From Paucibacter sp963740455 (GTDB taxonomy: Bacteria > Pseudomonadota > Gammaproteobacteria > Burkholderiales > Burkholderiaceae_C), in assembly GCA_963740455.1 (NCBI GenBank), contig CAVUEF010000019.1, forward strand, positions 1-64,000: DNA of 64,000 bases, given 5' to 3'. How positions within the stretch are numbered: position 1 is the stretch's first letter; the number at the start of each line of letters is the position of its first letter. The notes under the pieces were generated by a model. The model was not told the origin of the DNA and did no database searches. It saw only the letters and a list, made by a program, of their open reading frames with translations. The position numbers and the translations under genes were made by a program. Positions 34,261 through 43,230 of this stretch are shown here, piece by piece.

Positions 34261-35115
34261 ATGCAAATCGACATCGGCCGGGGCGTGCGCTTGTTTGTGG
34301 ACGTCGAAGGCCCGGGGCTGGTGCCCGATGGTTCTTCGATGCGAGACAAGCCAACCTTGCTGCTGCTGCACGGTGGACCCGGCTTTGACCACGCGGGCTT
34401 CAAGCCGGCTTTTTCGCAACTCGCCGACATCGCGCAAATCGTTTATTACGACCATCGCGGCCACGGCCGCAGCGACCGCCGTCCTTGCAGCGAATGGACG
34501 CTCGACATATGGGCCGACGACGTGGTGCGCCTGTGCGACGCGTTAGGCGTGACCAAGCCCATCGTGCTGGGCCAGTCGTTTGGCGGTTTCGTCGCCCAGC
34601 ACTACCTGGCGCGCCATCCCGGCCATGCATCGAAAGTGATTCTGTCCAGCACCTCGCCCCACATGGGGCTGGAGCGCAAGCTCGTGATGTTCGAACGCTT
34701 TGGCGGCGCGCGCGCTCGCGCCGTGGCGAAGGCTTTCTGGACCGCCCCTGACGCGGCCAGGCTGGCCGAATACTGGGAGGTTTGCCACGGCCTTTACAAC
34801 CAACGGCCGGCGCCCGATGTCGACAGCGCGGCGCGCATCATCCGCAACGACGAGATCCTGATCCACTTTGTCGCGGGCGAGATGCAGCACCTGAATCTGC
34901 TGCCCGGACTGGCCAGCGCGCAATGCCCGGTGCTGGTGATGGCCGGCGTGCTCGACCCGGTATGCCCGCTGGCCGACGCGCAAGACATTGCCTCCGCCCT
35001 GCCGGCCCGGTGGCGCCGTCTGGCGACTTTCGCCGGCTCGGGCCACGGCGCCTGGCGCGATGAACCCGAGACGGCGTTTGCGGTGCTGCGCGAGTTCATC
35101 ACCGCACCGGTCTGA
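34261..35115 (+). CDS. Alpha/beta hydrolase, proline iminopeptidase-like
   Basis: 284 residues. Oxyanion-hole motif LLLLHGGPGFDHAG, nucleophile elbow GQSFGGFVAQ (Ser about 104), an acid in AGVLDPVCPLAD, and His in FAGSGHGAWRDEP. The HGGPG motif is typical of prolyl aminopeptidase-type hydrolases; the substrate cannot be read from sequence. No signal peptide. Probably co-transcribed with glnS (nine-base gap). Confidence 0.85.
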   Translation: MQIDIGRGVRLFVDVEGPGLVPDGSSMRDKPTLLLLHGGPGFDHAGFKPAFSQLADIAQIVYYDHRGHGRSDRRPCSEWTLDIWADDVVRLCDALGVTKPIVLGQSFGGFVAQHYLARHPGHASKVILSSTSPHMGLERKLVMFERFGGARARAVAKAFWTAPDAARLAEYWEVCHGLYNQRPAPDVDSAARIIRNDEILIHFVAGEMQHLNLLPGLASAQCPVLVMAGVLDPVCPLADAQDIASALPARWRRLATFAGSGHGAWRDEPETAFAVLREFITAPV

Positions 35116-35158
35116 AGTCGCGACGACCCTGGCAGACGACGCGTCCTGCGTGCGCTCG

Positions 35159-35387
35159 TCAGTTACGCCGGCTCTTGGCTTTGCGGCCGTCGAGCTCGGC
35201 GAGCTGGGTTTTCAGCAGCGACATCAGCACGCGCGCCGTTCTCTTCGGTAAAGCTCAGCGAGCTCGTCGGCATCTTGTCTTCGGGCGTCAGCGCCGGACT
35301 CACCAGCGCGTCGATGTGAAGCTTGATGAGCCCGTGGGCGAAGCTCTGGCTCTTCACCCTTTGCAGTTCGATGTTGTAGGTCTTCAA
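35159..35387 (-). pseudogene. Small conserved protein, frameshifted
   Basis: The reverse frame from TTG 35387 gives KTYNIELQRVKSQSFAHGL, IDALVSPALTPEDKMPTSSLSFTEE; the continuation ARVLMSLLKTQLAELDGRKAKSRRN and stop (35161-35159) lies in another frame. The switch near 35235-35245 fits one extra base. The joined product of about 76 residues looks like a compact cytosolic protein; I do not know its function. Either a sequence error or a damaged gene. Confidence 0.65.
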
Positions 35388-35492
35388 GGGGGCCGACTCC
35401 GCAGAGAATGTGGAAAAGGCCTTGAGCTTAGCGCAGATGCCCAAGCGGGACGCGACTACCATGCGCATCACGCCAACGACACCCTGACCACC

Positions 35493-36122
35493 ATGTCGAG
35501 CCTTCATTCACCTGCGGCCGAGCGCAACCAGCCATTCATTCTCGAGGTGTTGCTGCGCGTGCTGCCCGCGCAAGGCCTGGCACTTGAAATTGCCAGCGGC
35601 TCGGGCCAGCATGCGCTTGGCTTTGCAAGCAAGATGCCGGGATGGACCTGGTTGCCCAGCGATGTCCGGCAGGCCAGCCTCGATTCGATCAATGCGCTGG
35701 CGGCCCAGGCCGATCTCGTGAACCTGCTGCCGGCGATTTCGCTTGACGTGCTGGCGCCGGATTGGCCCTTGCCAACGGCCATGCAGCGCCTTGACGCGAT
35801 GCTGTGCGTGAATATGCTGCACGTCTCGCCTTGGGCCGCGTGTGACGCGCTGATGCAAGGCGCGGCGCGGCATCTGGCGCCGCAGGGCAGGCTGCTGACC
35901 TATGGCCCGTATCGGGTGTCAGGTCTTGCCACTGCGGCCAGCAACCTGGCGTTCGACGCCGACCTGCGCGCGCGCAACCCGGCCTGGGGTCTGCGTCAGC
36001 TTGACGCGGTGGAGCAGGTGGCCCGGCGGGCCGGCCTGCTGCTGCTCGAGACCATCGACATGCCGGCGAACAACCTGATGCTGCTGTTCGGTCGCGCGCC
36101 GGGCGGCGCGCACTGCGGCTGA
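35493..36122 (+). CDS. DUF938 SAM-dependent methyltransferase-like protein
   Basis: 209 residues. N-terminal SPAAERNQPFILEVLLRVLP followed by the SAM-binding loop LEIASGSGQHALGFA (GxGxH-like), PSDVRQASLDSI, and LCVNMLHVSPWAACDALM with LLTYGPYR, diagnostic of DUF938. Fold predicts a class I methyltransferase; the substrate is unknown. Convergent with the secreted-protein gene at 36141. Confidence 0.85.
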   Translation: MSSLHSPAAERNQPFILEVLLRVLPAQGLALEIASGSGQHALGFASKMPGWTWLPSDVRQASLDSINALAAQADLVNLLPAISLDVLAPDWPLPTAMQRLDAMLCVNMLHVSPWAACDALMQGAARHLAPQGRLLTYGPYRVSGLATAASNLAFDADLRARNPAWGLRQLDAVEQVARRAGLLLLETIDMPANNLMLLFGRAPGGAHCG

Positions 36123-36140
36123 AGCTGGCTACGCTCAGGC

Positions 36141-36575
36141 TCAGTCATGCTCGTTATTGCCGCCGTGCCTATCGCCCCTGTGGTCGCCGCCGCGATCATG
36201 CCCGCGGTTACCGTGATTACCTCGATCGCCATGCTCGCGACGGTCACTGTCGTAACGCTCGCGCACCCAGCTCTCCTGCACAAAGTAGACCGGCTGACCG
36301 CAAGCCCCGTAGGCGCCGCAATGCCTGGCCCAGTTTCTCTGCTGGCTGGGCGGGACGTAGAGATAGATGGGCTGCAACTGCACGTTCCTGGGCGCGCGAC
36401 GAACAATGATCGGCTCGGCATAGACCGGTACCGGCGCCGGATAGTTGCCAATATCGATACGCCCGTAAACGCCCGGCTGGTTGATGCCGATGGATACGCC
36501 GATATTGGTTTGCGCCTGGGCCAGCGAGGACGCGACCGCCATCACCGCGAATGCATAGGAAATCAATCTCTTCAT
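36141..36575 (-). CDS. Small secreted protein with His/Gly/Arg/Asp-rich tail
   Basis: 144 residues from ATG 36575. A signal peptide (KRLISYAFAVMAVASSLAQAQ), GVSIGINQPGVYGRIDIGNYPAP, Pro/Val-rich middle with LYVPPSQQRNWARHCGAYGACGQPVYFV (two Cys), then a 35-residue tail of GDRGNHGNRGHDRGG type. The His/Asp/Gly tail could bind metal ions. Related in layout to 31807-32220. Function unknown. Confidence 0.75.
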   Translation of the reverse strand: MKRLISYAFAVMAVASSLAQAQTNIGVSIGINQPGVYGRIDIGNYPAPVPVYAEPIIVRRAPRNVQLQPIYLYVPPSQQRNWARHCGAYGACGQPVYFVQESWVRERYDSDRREHGDRGNHGNRGHDRGGDHRGDRHGGNNEHD

Positions 36576-36705
36576 GTTGCTGCTCTCTCGCTTGCCTTGC
36601 GACAAGCGCCTGTTTCAGACCTGCTGATGATGCGCCCACCGCAAGGTCAGGCCCAGCGCAGTGCGAGTCGGTCTGGTATCAAAACGTAAGCAGCCGGGTC
36701 GGGGC

Positions 36706-37317
36706 TCAGGTCTTGCGGCCGTGCAGCAGCAGCACCGCGTCGAGCACAGCGCGGCTGAGTTGGTCGCGCACATTCATATCGCCCAGCCGCTCAAGGTCTT
36801 GCGGGCTCTGCTCTGCCTCATCGCCACCCAGCAGCGCGATCGGCACCAAGGCCGGGCCCAGCACGGCATCGTCGAACCAGGGACCCCACGCGTCGGGATC
36901 GAGCGCGACGGCTTGCAGAAATCCGATACACCAGACCTCGGCATCGACCAGGTCCTTGCCTTCGACCTCGGCCACGCTGAAGATCGGCTCCCAGGCCTCG
37001 CCCTTGTCGCGCAACTGCAGCGCGATGCTCTGCAGATGGCGCAGCACCAGCAGGGTGACGCGCTTGCGCTGCTTGTTGCTGGTGAACGGCGCGAGGCCCG
37101 CGCCATCACCGCCCCAGACGGCGGGCAGCCAAATGCTGCTTGGCAGCTGACTCAAGTCGGTCGGCCCCACCAGCAAGGCGGTCAGATAGCCGTCCATGCA
37201 TTCGATGTTCATCGCCTCGTTCGATGGCAAGGCTTGCAGCAAGTCGTCGAGCGCATTGAGCTCGTCGTCGCTCAGCGGCGCGTTGTCGGTCTGCGGGTTG
37301 TATTGGGGATAGTCCAT
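36706..37317 (-). CDS. UPF0149 (YecA/YgfB) family protein
   Basis: 203 residues. N-terminal helical domain with LSDDELNALDDLLQALPSNEAMNIECMDGYLTALLVGP, the family signature MDGYLTA, and further helices (VLRHLQSIALQLRDKGEAWEPIFS, WCIGFLQAVALDPDAW). No C-terminal SEC-C zinc motif is present. Function unknown. Single gene with gaps of about 100 bases on both sides. Confidence 0.88.
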   Translation of the reverse strand: MDYPQYNPQTDNAPLSDDELNALDDLLQALPSNEAMNIECMDGYLTALLVGPTDLSQLPSSIWLPAVWGGDGAGLAPFTSNKQRKRVTLLVLRHLQSIALQLRDKGEAWEPIFSVAEVEGKDLVDAEVWCIGFLQAVALDPDAWGPWFDDAVLGPALVPIALLGGDEAEQSPQDLERLGDMNVRDQLSRAVLDAVLLLHGRKT

Positions 37318-37421
37318 GAGAGCGGTCGGTCAACAAAGAAGAAAGAATAGCCTGAGCCTACCTCAGCCGCGGCGGCTCGGGCGAACACGCCGGACGCCAT
37401 CACGGCGTCTGCGGAGCCACC

Positions 37422-37991
37422 TCACTTCTCTCCCGCGGATTCGCCCAGCATCTTTTCCATCAAGGCAAAGAACCGGTCATAGAACTCGCCGGCCGGAATG
37501 GTTTCGGAGGCGATCTTGACGAGCGACTCCTGTGACGAAGAAATCGGCAATGAGATCGAGCCTATGCCGGCCACGCCAAGGCTGGACGCGTTCGGGCTTC
37601 GCTTCACCGCATAGCGAACCTGACGTGCCGAAATATAGGTCGTCGAGACCTGCTTGTGGCTGTCATCTGGCACACAGACCACATCGAAAATGATTTCGAC
37701 GTGGACATCGGGCTCGGGCTGGAACTCCTTGTTGCCGGTGATGGCCGTCGGCTGCGCGGCCGTCATCACATAGCCCTGGCTCAGCAAGGCGCGCCGGGCC
37801 GCCTCGCAGGCACGCTCAGCGTTGGCGTCGATCAGACGAGAAAAAGTTTCGTCGGCGCGGAAACGTTCGTCCTTGTACACCGAGTAGTTGCTCGCCGGGC
37901 CCATTGTGGAACCGCATCCGGACAAGACAACAGCCGCGATGGCGCCAAAGACAAGTGGACCGGAAAACCATCGAATCAGCGTCATTGTCAT
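37422..37991 (-). CDS. DUF2242 lipoprotein
   Basis: 189 residues from ATG 37991. Signal peptide with lipobox VLSGCGS (Cys about 25), then YKDERFRADETFSRLIDANAERACEAARRALLSQGYVM and FDVVCVPDDSHKQVSTTYISARQVRYAVKRS, the pattern of DUF2242 outer-membrane lipoproteins of beta-proteobacteria. Function unknown. An upstream start at 38102 precedes a non-signal-like stretch and is not used. Confidence 0.85.
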   Translation of the reverse strand: MTMTLIRWFSGPLVFGAIAAVVLSGCGSTMGPASNYSVYKDERFRADETFSRLIDANAERACEAARRALLSQGYVMTAAQPTAITGNKEFQPEPDVHVEIIFDVVCVPDDSHKQVSTTYISARQVRYAVKRSPNASSLGVAGIGSISLPISSSQESLVKIASETIPAGEFYDRFFALMEKMLGESAGEK

Positions 37992-38117
37992 AGAGCGTGC
38001 ATTGCCCCGGAGCCGGGGACACAAGTTGGCCCGATCAAGCTTAACCCAAGCGCGCCGAAGTCCCTGCCACAGCCTGTCCGGAAGTGTCCGATAGCGCTCC
38101 ATCAGGACCTGCGATGC

Positions 38118-39074
38118 TCAGGCAGGCGCCGGGTCGAAGGCCGCCAACAAGCGCTGCCTCACCACGACCGGATCGTTGACCGTGCGCACCTCGGCATAGA
38201 CAGCTTCGGCCTCGGGATAGCGGCGCCGCAAGTAGTTGAGCCACTGCTTGAGCCGCCCGGCGCGGTGGCGCGGCGCGATATCGGCGTGGCCGTCGATCAG
38301 GTTCCAGAAATGCTGCAGCAAAGGCAGCAGCTCCGACCAGGCAAGCGCCGCCCGGCCCGGTCGCGCAATGCTCAAAGCCAGGCCCGGATTGACCACCATG
38401 CCGCGCCCCAGCATCAGCGCATGGCAGCCAGACTCCGCACGGCAGCGCGCCGCGTCGCTGGCGTTCCAGATCTCGCCGTTCGCAACCACCGTGATCTTGA
38501 GCGCGGCGCGGATCTCGGCGATGCGTTCCCAATAGGCGGGGGGGCGGTAGGCATCGGCCTTGGTGCGCGCATGCACGACCAGTTCGTCGGCGCCCGCGGA
38601 TTCGATCGCCTGCGCGCATTCGAGCGTGCGGCTGCTGCAGTTGACGCCCAGCCGCATCTTGGCCGACACCGGCATCGCGCGCGGCACCGCAGCGCGCACG
38701 GCGCAGACGATCTGGTGAATCAGTGCCGGGTCGTCGAGCAGCGCGGCACCGCCGCCATGGCGGTTCACCACCTTGGCCGGGCAACCGAAGTTCAGGTCGA
38801 TGCCGGCAGGTCCCAGCGCTGCCAGCTTTGCTGCGTTCTCGGCCAAGCAGGCAATGTCCGAGCCCATCAATTGCGCGCGCACCGGCACGCCTGCCGGCGT
38901 GCAGCCACCGTTGAGCAACTCGGGCATGACGCGGATGAAGGCACGGTTGGGCAGCAGCGTGCCGGTCACGCGGATGAACTCGGACACGCAGCGGTCGATG
39001 CCGCCGACGCGGGTGAGCACGTCGCGCAAAGTGAAGTCCAGCAATCCCTCCATCGGGGCGAGCAAGATCGTCAT
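38118..39074 (-). CDS. dusC: tRNA-dihydrouridine(16) synthase
   Basis: 318 residues. TIM-barrel flavoprotein: LAPMEGLLDFTLRDVL at the N-terminus, LNFGCPAKVVNRHGGGAALL with the catalytic Cys, KMRLG, VHARTK, and VANGEIWN plus ALMLGRGMVVNP for FMN phosphate. LNFGCPAK and AQLMGSD favour the DusC subfamily (U16). The C-terminal helical domain binds tRNA. Downstream of the permease gene by ten bases. Confidence 0.92.
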   Translation of the reverse strand: MTILLAPMEGLLDFTLRDVLTRVGGIDRCVSEFIRVTGTLLPNRAFIRVMPELLNGGCTPAGVPVRAQLMGSDIACLAENAAKLAALGPAGIDLNFGCPAKVVNRHGGGAALLDDPALIHQIVCAVRAAVPRAMPVSAKMRLGVNCSSRTLECAQAIESAGADELVVHARTKADAYRPPAYWERIAEIRAALKITVVANGEIWNASDAARCRAESGCHALMLGRGMVVNPGLALSIARPGRAALAWSELLPLLQHFWNLIDGHADIAPRHRAGRLKQWLNYLRRRYPEAEAVYAEVRTVNDPVVVRQRLLAAFDPAPA

Positions 39075-39084
39075 GGTTCAGCCA

Positions 39085-40305
39085 TCAGATGCGCCAGGCG
39101 AACCAGGCCGCCGTGAAGGTCAAGCTCAGCAGCGTGACGGGCACGCCCACCTTGGCGTGCTGGCGCCAGTCGATAACGATGCCCTGCCGCCGCGCTGCGT
39201 CGACGACGATCAGATTCGCGATCGATCCCACCAGCAGCAGATTGCCCGCCAGCGTGCTGACCAGGGCCAGCAGCGGTCCGGCCCAGGGCGCTTTGGCGAG
39301 CGGCAGCAAGAGCATCACGGCCGGCACATTCGACACCAGATTGGACAGCAGCAGGCTGGCGGCGAACAGCAGCGCCGGTTGGCCCAGATCGACGCCCGCT
39401 TGTGCCAGCTGAGCCACGCCCTGCACGCTCAGGCCGGTCAATTGCAGGGCATGGTTGACGACGAAAAGGCCCATGAACAAGACCAGCAGTTCCCAGTCGA
39501 CCTGACCCATCACCTTGCTCGAGTGAAAACGCTGACTCAAGAGCAAGAGGCCCGCGCCGACCAGGGCGGACACATCGCGCGGCCAGTCGGTGCAGACGAA
39601 CACCAGCAACAGGGCGGCAGCCACGGCCAGGCCTTTGGCGCTTTGCCAGCGGTCGAGTGCGATGACATCGACCTGATGCGCAGCAAGCTGCGGCGCATCA
39701 GTGGACAGGCTGCGCTTGAGCCAGAACCACAAGGCCAGCAGGCTCAAGCTCACCGGCAGCAGCGCCTCCAGCGTGTAGGCACCAAACGGCAGTTTCAGCG
39801 TCTCGCCGATCAACATGTTTTGCGGGTTGCCTATCAGCGTCAAGGCCGATCCGATATTCGCCGCGCAAGCCAGCCCGAGGAGATACGGCACCGGGTTCAG
39901 GCGTTTGCGCACACAGGCATCCAGCAGTATCGGCGCCATCGCCAGGCACACGATGTCGTTGCTGAACACGGCCGACAGCAACGCCACCACCGCAATCACC
40001 ACCGCCAGCAAGGCCGCGGGAGCCAGGTCAAGACCTGACACCGAGTGCGTTACCCAGGTATAGAAACCTCCCAATCGCAGCTGCGCCGAGATCACCATGA
40101 ACGAGAACAGCAACAGGATTGTCGGCAGGTGGATGGCTTCGGCCGCCGCTTGCGGGCTCATCACCCCCATGCCGACGACGGCGATGGCGCCCAGCAAGGC
40201 CACGCCGGTGCGGTCCAGATGCAGGCGCGGCAGGCCGCCCAGCATCATGCCCAGGTAGACAAGCGCAAAGATCAGCAGCACCCAGCCGTGCATGGCGCTT
40301 GTCAT
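39085..40305 (-). CDS. SLC13/ArsB-type anion permease
   Basis: 406 residues, about 11 hydrophobic segments in two inverted halves, with the paired signature hairpins AVFSNDIVCLAMAPILL and NIGSALTLIGNPQNMLIG in the first half and LLSNLVSNVPAVMLLLPLA and LLLVGSIANLIV in the second. The SND/SNV-P-x-V and IGNPQN motifs belong to the ion transporter superfamily (SLC13, ArsB, NhaD). Likely Na+- or H+-coupled anion transport; the substrate is unknown. The start overlaps the stop of the DUF808 gene (ATGA). Confidence 0.82.
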   Translation of the reverse strand: MTSAMHGWVLLIFALVYLGMMLGGLPRLHLDRTGVALLGAIAVVGMGVMSPQAAAEAIHLPTILLLFSFMVISAQLRLGGFYTWVTHSVSGLDLAPAALLAVVIAVVALLSAVFSNDIVCLAMAPILLDACVRKRLNPVPYLLGLACAANIGSALTLIGNPQNMLIGETLKLPFGAYTLEALLPVSLSLLALWFWLKRSLSTDAPQLAAHQVDVIALDRWQSAKGLAVAAALLLVFVCTDWPRDVSALVGAGLLLLSQRFHSSKVMGQVDWELLVLFMGLFVVNHALQLTGLSVQGVAQLAQAGVDLGQPALLFAASLLLSNLVSNVPAVMLLLPLAKAPWAGPLLALVSTLAGNLLLVGSIANLIVVDAARRQGIVIDWRQHAKVGVPVTLLSLTFTAAWFAWRI

Positions 40306-41237
40306 GCTTTTCGTCCGCGCAAGCGCTGCCAGCCGCGCACCAAGCCCAGCACGAGTGCTCCCACGAGCGCACCCAGCAGCATGTTCAGCAGCCAGGTCAG
40401 GCCGCCGGCCAGCACCGCGCCCACCCCCGGCAACGCGGCCAGGCTTTCGGCCCAGGCCGTGAATACATGGTTCAAGGGCGCTGCGCCATGACTCAGAATG
40501 CCGCCGCCCACCAGGAACATCGCAGCCGTGCCGAGCACCGACAGACTTTTCATCAGCCAGGGTGCCGCCTTCAGGATCGCCCCGCCCAGCACTTTCCGCA
40601 AGCCAGCACCCGGCCTGAGGCTGAGATAAAGGCCCAGGTCGTCGAGCTTGACGATGCCTGCCACCAGTCCATAGACACCCACCGTCATGACGACGGCAAT
40701 GCTTGAGAGCACGATGATCTGCAACATGAATGGCGCCGTCGCCACCGTGCCCAGGGTGATCGTGATGATCTCGGCCGACAAGATGAAATCGGTACGCACC
40801 GCGCCGCGGATCTTGTCTTGTTCAAAGGCCAGCAGGTCGACCTCGGGATCTGCCAGCGCCTGCATGAGTTGATGACGGTGCGCAGCGTCTGCTTCCCCGG
40901 CGGGCAGGAATTTGTGGGCGATTTTCTCGAAGCCCTCGAAGCACAGATAGGCGCCGCCCAGCATCAAGAGCGGCGTCACCGCCCAGGGCACGATGATCGA
41001 GATGGCGAGCGCCGCAGGCACCAGCATCGCCTTGTTGCGAAACGATCCCTTGGCGACGGCCCACACCACGGGCAGTTCGCGATCCGCGCTGACCCCGCTC
41101 ACCTGCTGGGCGTTGAGCGCCAGATCGTCGCCCAGCACACCCGCGGTCTTTTGCGCCGCCACCTTGGTCATCAGGGCCACGTCGTCGAGCAGCGTGGCGA
41201 TGTCGTCGATCAGCGCGAGCAGGTTTGATGCGGCCAT
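40302..41237 (-). CDS. DUF808 (YedI) family inner-membrane protein
   Basis: 311 residues from ATG 41237. N-terminal LLALIDDIATLLDDVALMTKVAAQKTAGVLGDDLALNA, the diagnostic DUF808 segment, then several membrane helices and the cytosolic loop EGFEKIAHKFLP and DKIRGAVRTDFILSAEI. Function unknown. Its start shares one base with the stop of the upstream metallopeptidase-like gene (TGATG), so translation is probably coupled. Confidence 0.9.
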   Translation of the reverse strand: MAASNLLALIDDIATLLDDVALMTKVAAQKTAGVLGDDLALNAQQVSGVSADRELPVVWAVAKGSFRNKAMLVPAALAISIIVPWAVTPLLMLGGAYLCFEGFEKIAHKFLPAGEADAAHRHQLMQALADPEVDLLAFEQDKIRGAVRTDFILSAEIITITLGTVATAPFMLQIIVLSSIAVVMTVGVYGLVAGIVKLDDLGLYLSLRPGAGLRKVLGGAILKAAPWLMKSLSVLGTAAMFLVGGGILSHGAAPLNHVFTAWAESLAALPGVGAVLAGGLTWLLNMLLGALVGALVLGLVRGWQRLRGRKA

Positions 41238-41746
41238 CAGCTCACCCCCGCGTGCCGGGCTTGCAGATCGCGATGCGTCAGATACAGGCGCAGGTCGAAC
41301 TCGAGCTGATGGTAGTCTGGCTCCATATGCACGCACAGCTGGTAGAAGGCCTTGTCGTGAGAGCGCTCCTTCAGGTGCGCCAGCTCGTGCACGACAATCA
41401 TCTTCAGGAACTCGCCAGGCGCCTCGCGGAACAGCGCGTCCACGCGAATCTCGCGCTTGGCCTTGAGCTTGGCCCCCTGCACGCGCGACACCGCCGTGTG
41501 CGTGCCAAGCGCATGCTTGAGCACCTTGAGCTTGTTGTCGTACTGCACCTTCACCAGCGGTTCGGCATTGCGCATGTGGCGGCTCTTGAGCGCCTGGGTG
41601 TAGTCGAACAGCGCGCGGTCGGTGCGCACATCGTGTTGCTGGGCGTACTTGGCGGCCAGCATGGCGCCGAGCCGGTCGTGCGCAATCAGCTCGCGCACCT
41701 GAGCCTGCAGCGCGTCCGGATAGCCCAGCAGGTATTTGAGGCTCAC
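41237..41746 (-). CDS. YgjP/WLM-like zinc metallopeptidase
   Basis: 169 residues from GTG 41746, preceded by a strong AAGGAGG. The zinc site HELAHLKERSHDKAFY (HExxH with third ligand His) lies at about 127-142 and is preceded by VQYDNKLKVLKHALGTHTAVSRVQGAKLKAKREIRVDALFREAP. Matches M48-like YgjP/SprT-related metal-dependent hydrolases. Part of a run of overlapping genes with DUF808 and the permease. Confidence 0.85.
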   Translation of the reverse strand: MSLKYLLGYPDALQAQVRELIAHDRLGAMLAAKYAQQHDVRTDRALFDYTQALKSRHMRNAEPLVKVQYDNKLKVLKHALGTHTAVSRVQGAKLKAKREIRVDALFREAPGEFLKMIVVHELAHLKERSHDKAFYQLCVHMEPDYHQLEFDLRLYLTHRDLQARHAGVS

Positions 41747-41862
41747 CGCGTGCCCTCCTTGGGCAGACGATACAGCGGCCTCTTGCCATGCAGCGTGCCG
41801 CCGACCTTGCGGCCGCCCAGCCACAGCACGCTGTTCAGCTTTGGCCCGCCTTGTTGAACCAT
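41743..41862 (-). CDS. Possible 39-residue small protein upstream of the metallopeptidase
   Basis: MVQQGGPKLNSVLWLGGRKV, then a basic GTLHGKRPLYRLPKEGTR and stop, with the TGA overlapping the next gene's GTG start (GTGA). The overlap and Lys/Gly/Leu composition suggest a real coupled gene or leader peptide. No strong ribosome site is visible. Confidence 0.35.
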   Translation of the reverse strand: MVQQGGPKLNSVLWLGGRKVGGTLHGKRPLYRLPKEGTR

Positions 41863-41887
41863 GCCTGCGCCGGGGTTTGGGTTGCGC

Positions 41888-42406
41888 TCAGACGATGGAG
41901 CGCTGCAAGCGGATTTCTTCGAGCTTGGAGCCGCCCATGTCGGTGTTGCGGGCCGAACCCTTGTCGACCTTGAAGCCGGCTTCGCCAAAGAAACTCAGCA
42001 CGCGCTCATCGCGCCACAGCGCCCACAAAGTGACCTTGGTGCAGCCCTCCTCCGCCAGGCCGTCGCGTGCGGCCTCCCACAGCGCCACGCCCAGGCCCGT
42101 GCCCCAGAGTTCGGGCTTCGCATAGATGGCCCAGATCTCGCCGGTGGTGGCTGGTGTGGCCTTGTCGCGCGAACGGTCGAAACCGACGAAGCCGACAACC
42201 GCATCGTCGTCGGTCGCAACCAGCACCTGCGGCTCGCACAGGTCAACCGCTTCGCGCCAATACGACTGGCTCTTTTCCAGAGAGAGTGACTTCAGATACT
42301 CGTCGGGCACCAGGCCCTTGAAGGCCGCTTGCATGGAAGCAAGCTGGACTTGGGCGATGGCCTTGGCATCGCGAAGTGTGGCGGGACGAACTTGATAACG
42401 GGACAT
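41888..42406 (-). CDS. GNAT-family N-acetyltransferase
   Basis: 172 residues. N-terminal YQVRPATLRDAKAIAQVQLASMQAAFKGLVPDEYL, the acetyl-CoA loop in EIWAIYAKPELWGTGLGVALWEAA (QxxGxG/A-like), then WALWRDERVLSFFGEAGF. Acetylates an unknown amine. Single gene with 25 and 116 base gaps. Confidence 0.88.
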   Translation of the reverse strand: MSRYQVRPATLRDAKAIAQVQLASMQAAFKGLVPDEYLKSLSLEKSQSYWREAVDLCEPQVLVATDDDAVVGFVGFDRSRDKATPATTGEIWAIYAKPELWGTGLGVALWEAARDGLAEEGCTKVTLWALWRDERVLSFFGEAGFKVDKGSARNTDMGGSKLEEIRLQRSIV

Positions 42407-42522
42407 GGGTTGACGATCGGAATGAAATGAGAGTGTGATGGGCTCAGCTCTTGCCGGGCCTGTGCTGCGACAGGTTTGCCAGTGAGTTGCAAGGTTTGCG
42501 CCGGCAAGTGTAGCGGCTGCCT

Positions 42523-43212
42523 CTAGCCGAGCGCGTGTTCCTCAGGCATCAGCCGCCCCGCCTCGATGCGCAATTGGCGCTGGCAACGCTGGGCGATGGC
42601 CGTGTCGTGGGTGACCAGCACCAGCGTCGTGCCGGCCTCGCTGTTGAGCTCGAACATCAGCTCCATCACCTGCGCGCCGGTGGCAAAGTCGAGGCTGCCG
42701 GTGGGCTCATCGGCCAGCAACAGGGCCGGACGCATCACAAAGGCCCGCGCCAGCGCCACACGTTGCTGCTCGCCGCCCGACAACACGCGCGGATAGTGCT
42801 TCAAACGCTCAGTCAGACCCACGCGGTCGAGCATCTCGCTGGCCAGACGCTTGGCTTGCGCGTGGCCTTGGAGCTCCAGCGGCAACATCACGTTTTCGAG
42901 CGCATTGAGATTGCCGAGCAATTGAAAGCTCTGGAACACGAAACCCACCAGATTGCCGCGCACGGCGGCGCGCGCGTCTTCGTCAAGTGAGAACAGATCG
43001 ACGCCGGCCAGCCGCACCGCGCCGCTGCTGGGTGTGTCGAGCCCTGCCAGTATCGACAGCAACGTCGATTTGCCCGAACCTGACGCGCCGACAATGGCCA
43101 CCGATTCCTGCCTGGCCAGCTTGAAGCTGATCTCATGCAGAATCGTCAGCGTCCCGGAGGAGTCCTTGACTTGCTTGGTGATGCGGTCAGCTTCAATGAT
43201 GTTGTTTGGCAT
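42523..43212 (-). CDS. ABC transporter ATP-binding protein (YbbA/LolD type)
   Basis: 229 residues from ATG 43212. Walker A GASGSGKSTLLS, Q-loop FQSFQLLGNLNALENVMLPLE, signature LSGGEQQRVALARA, Walker B LLLADEPTGSLD, H-loop VTHD. The MacB/LolD-like subfamily works with FtsX-like permeases. Located divergently from the tesA-like esterase gene (18-base gap between starts), as in the ybbA/tesA arrangement of enterics. The permease (YbbP) would follow in E. coli but is not next here. Confidence 0.88.
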   Translation of the reverse strand: MPNNIIEADRITKQVKDSSGTLTILHEISFKLARQESVAIVGASGSGKSTLLSILAGLDTPSSGAVRLAGVDLFSLDEDARAAVRGNLVGFVFQSFQLLGNLNALENVMLPLELQGHAQAKRLASEMLDRVGLTERLKHYPRVLSGGEQQRVALARAFVMRPALLLADEPTGSLDFATGAQVMELMFELNSEAGTTLVLVTHDTAIAQRCQRQLRIEAGRLMPEEHALG

Positions 43213-43230
43213 GGAAGGGCAGGAATGGAA

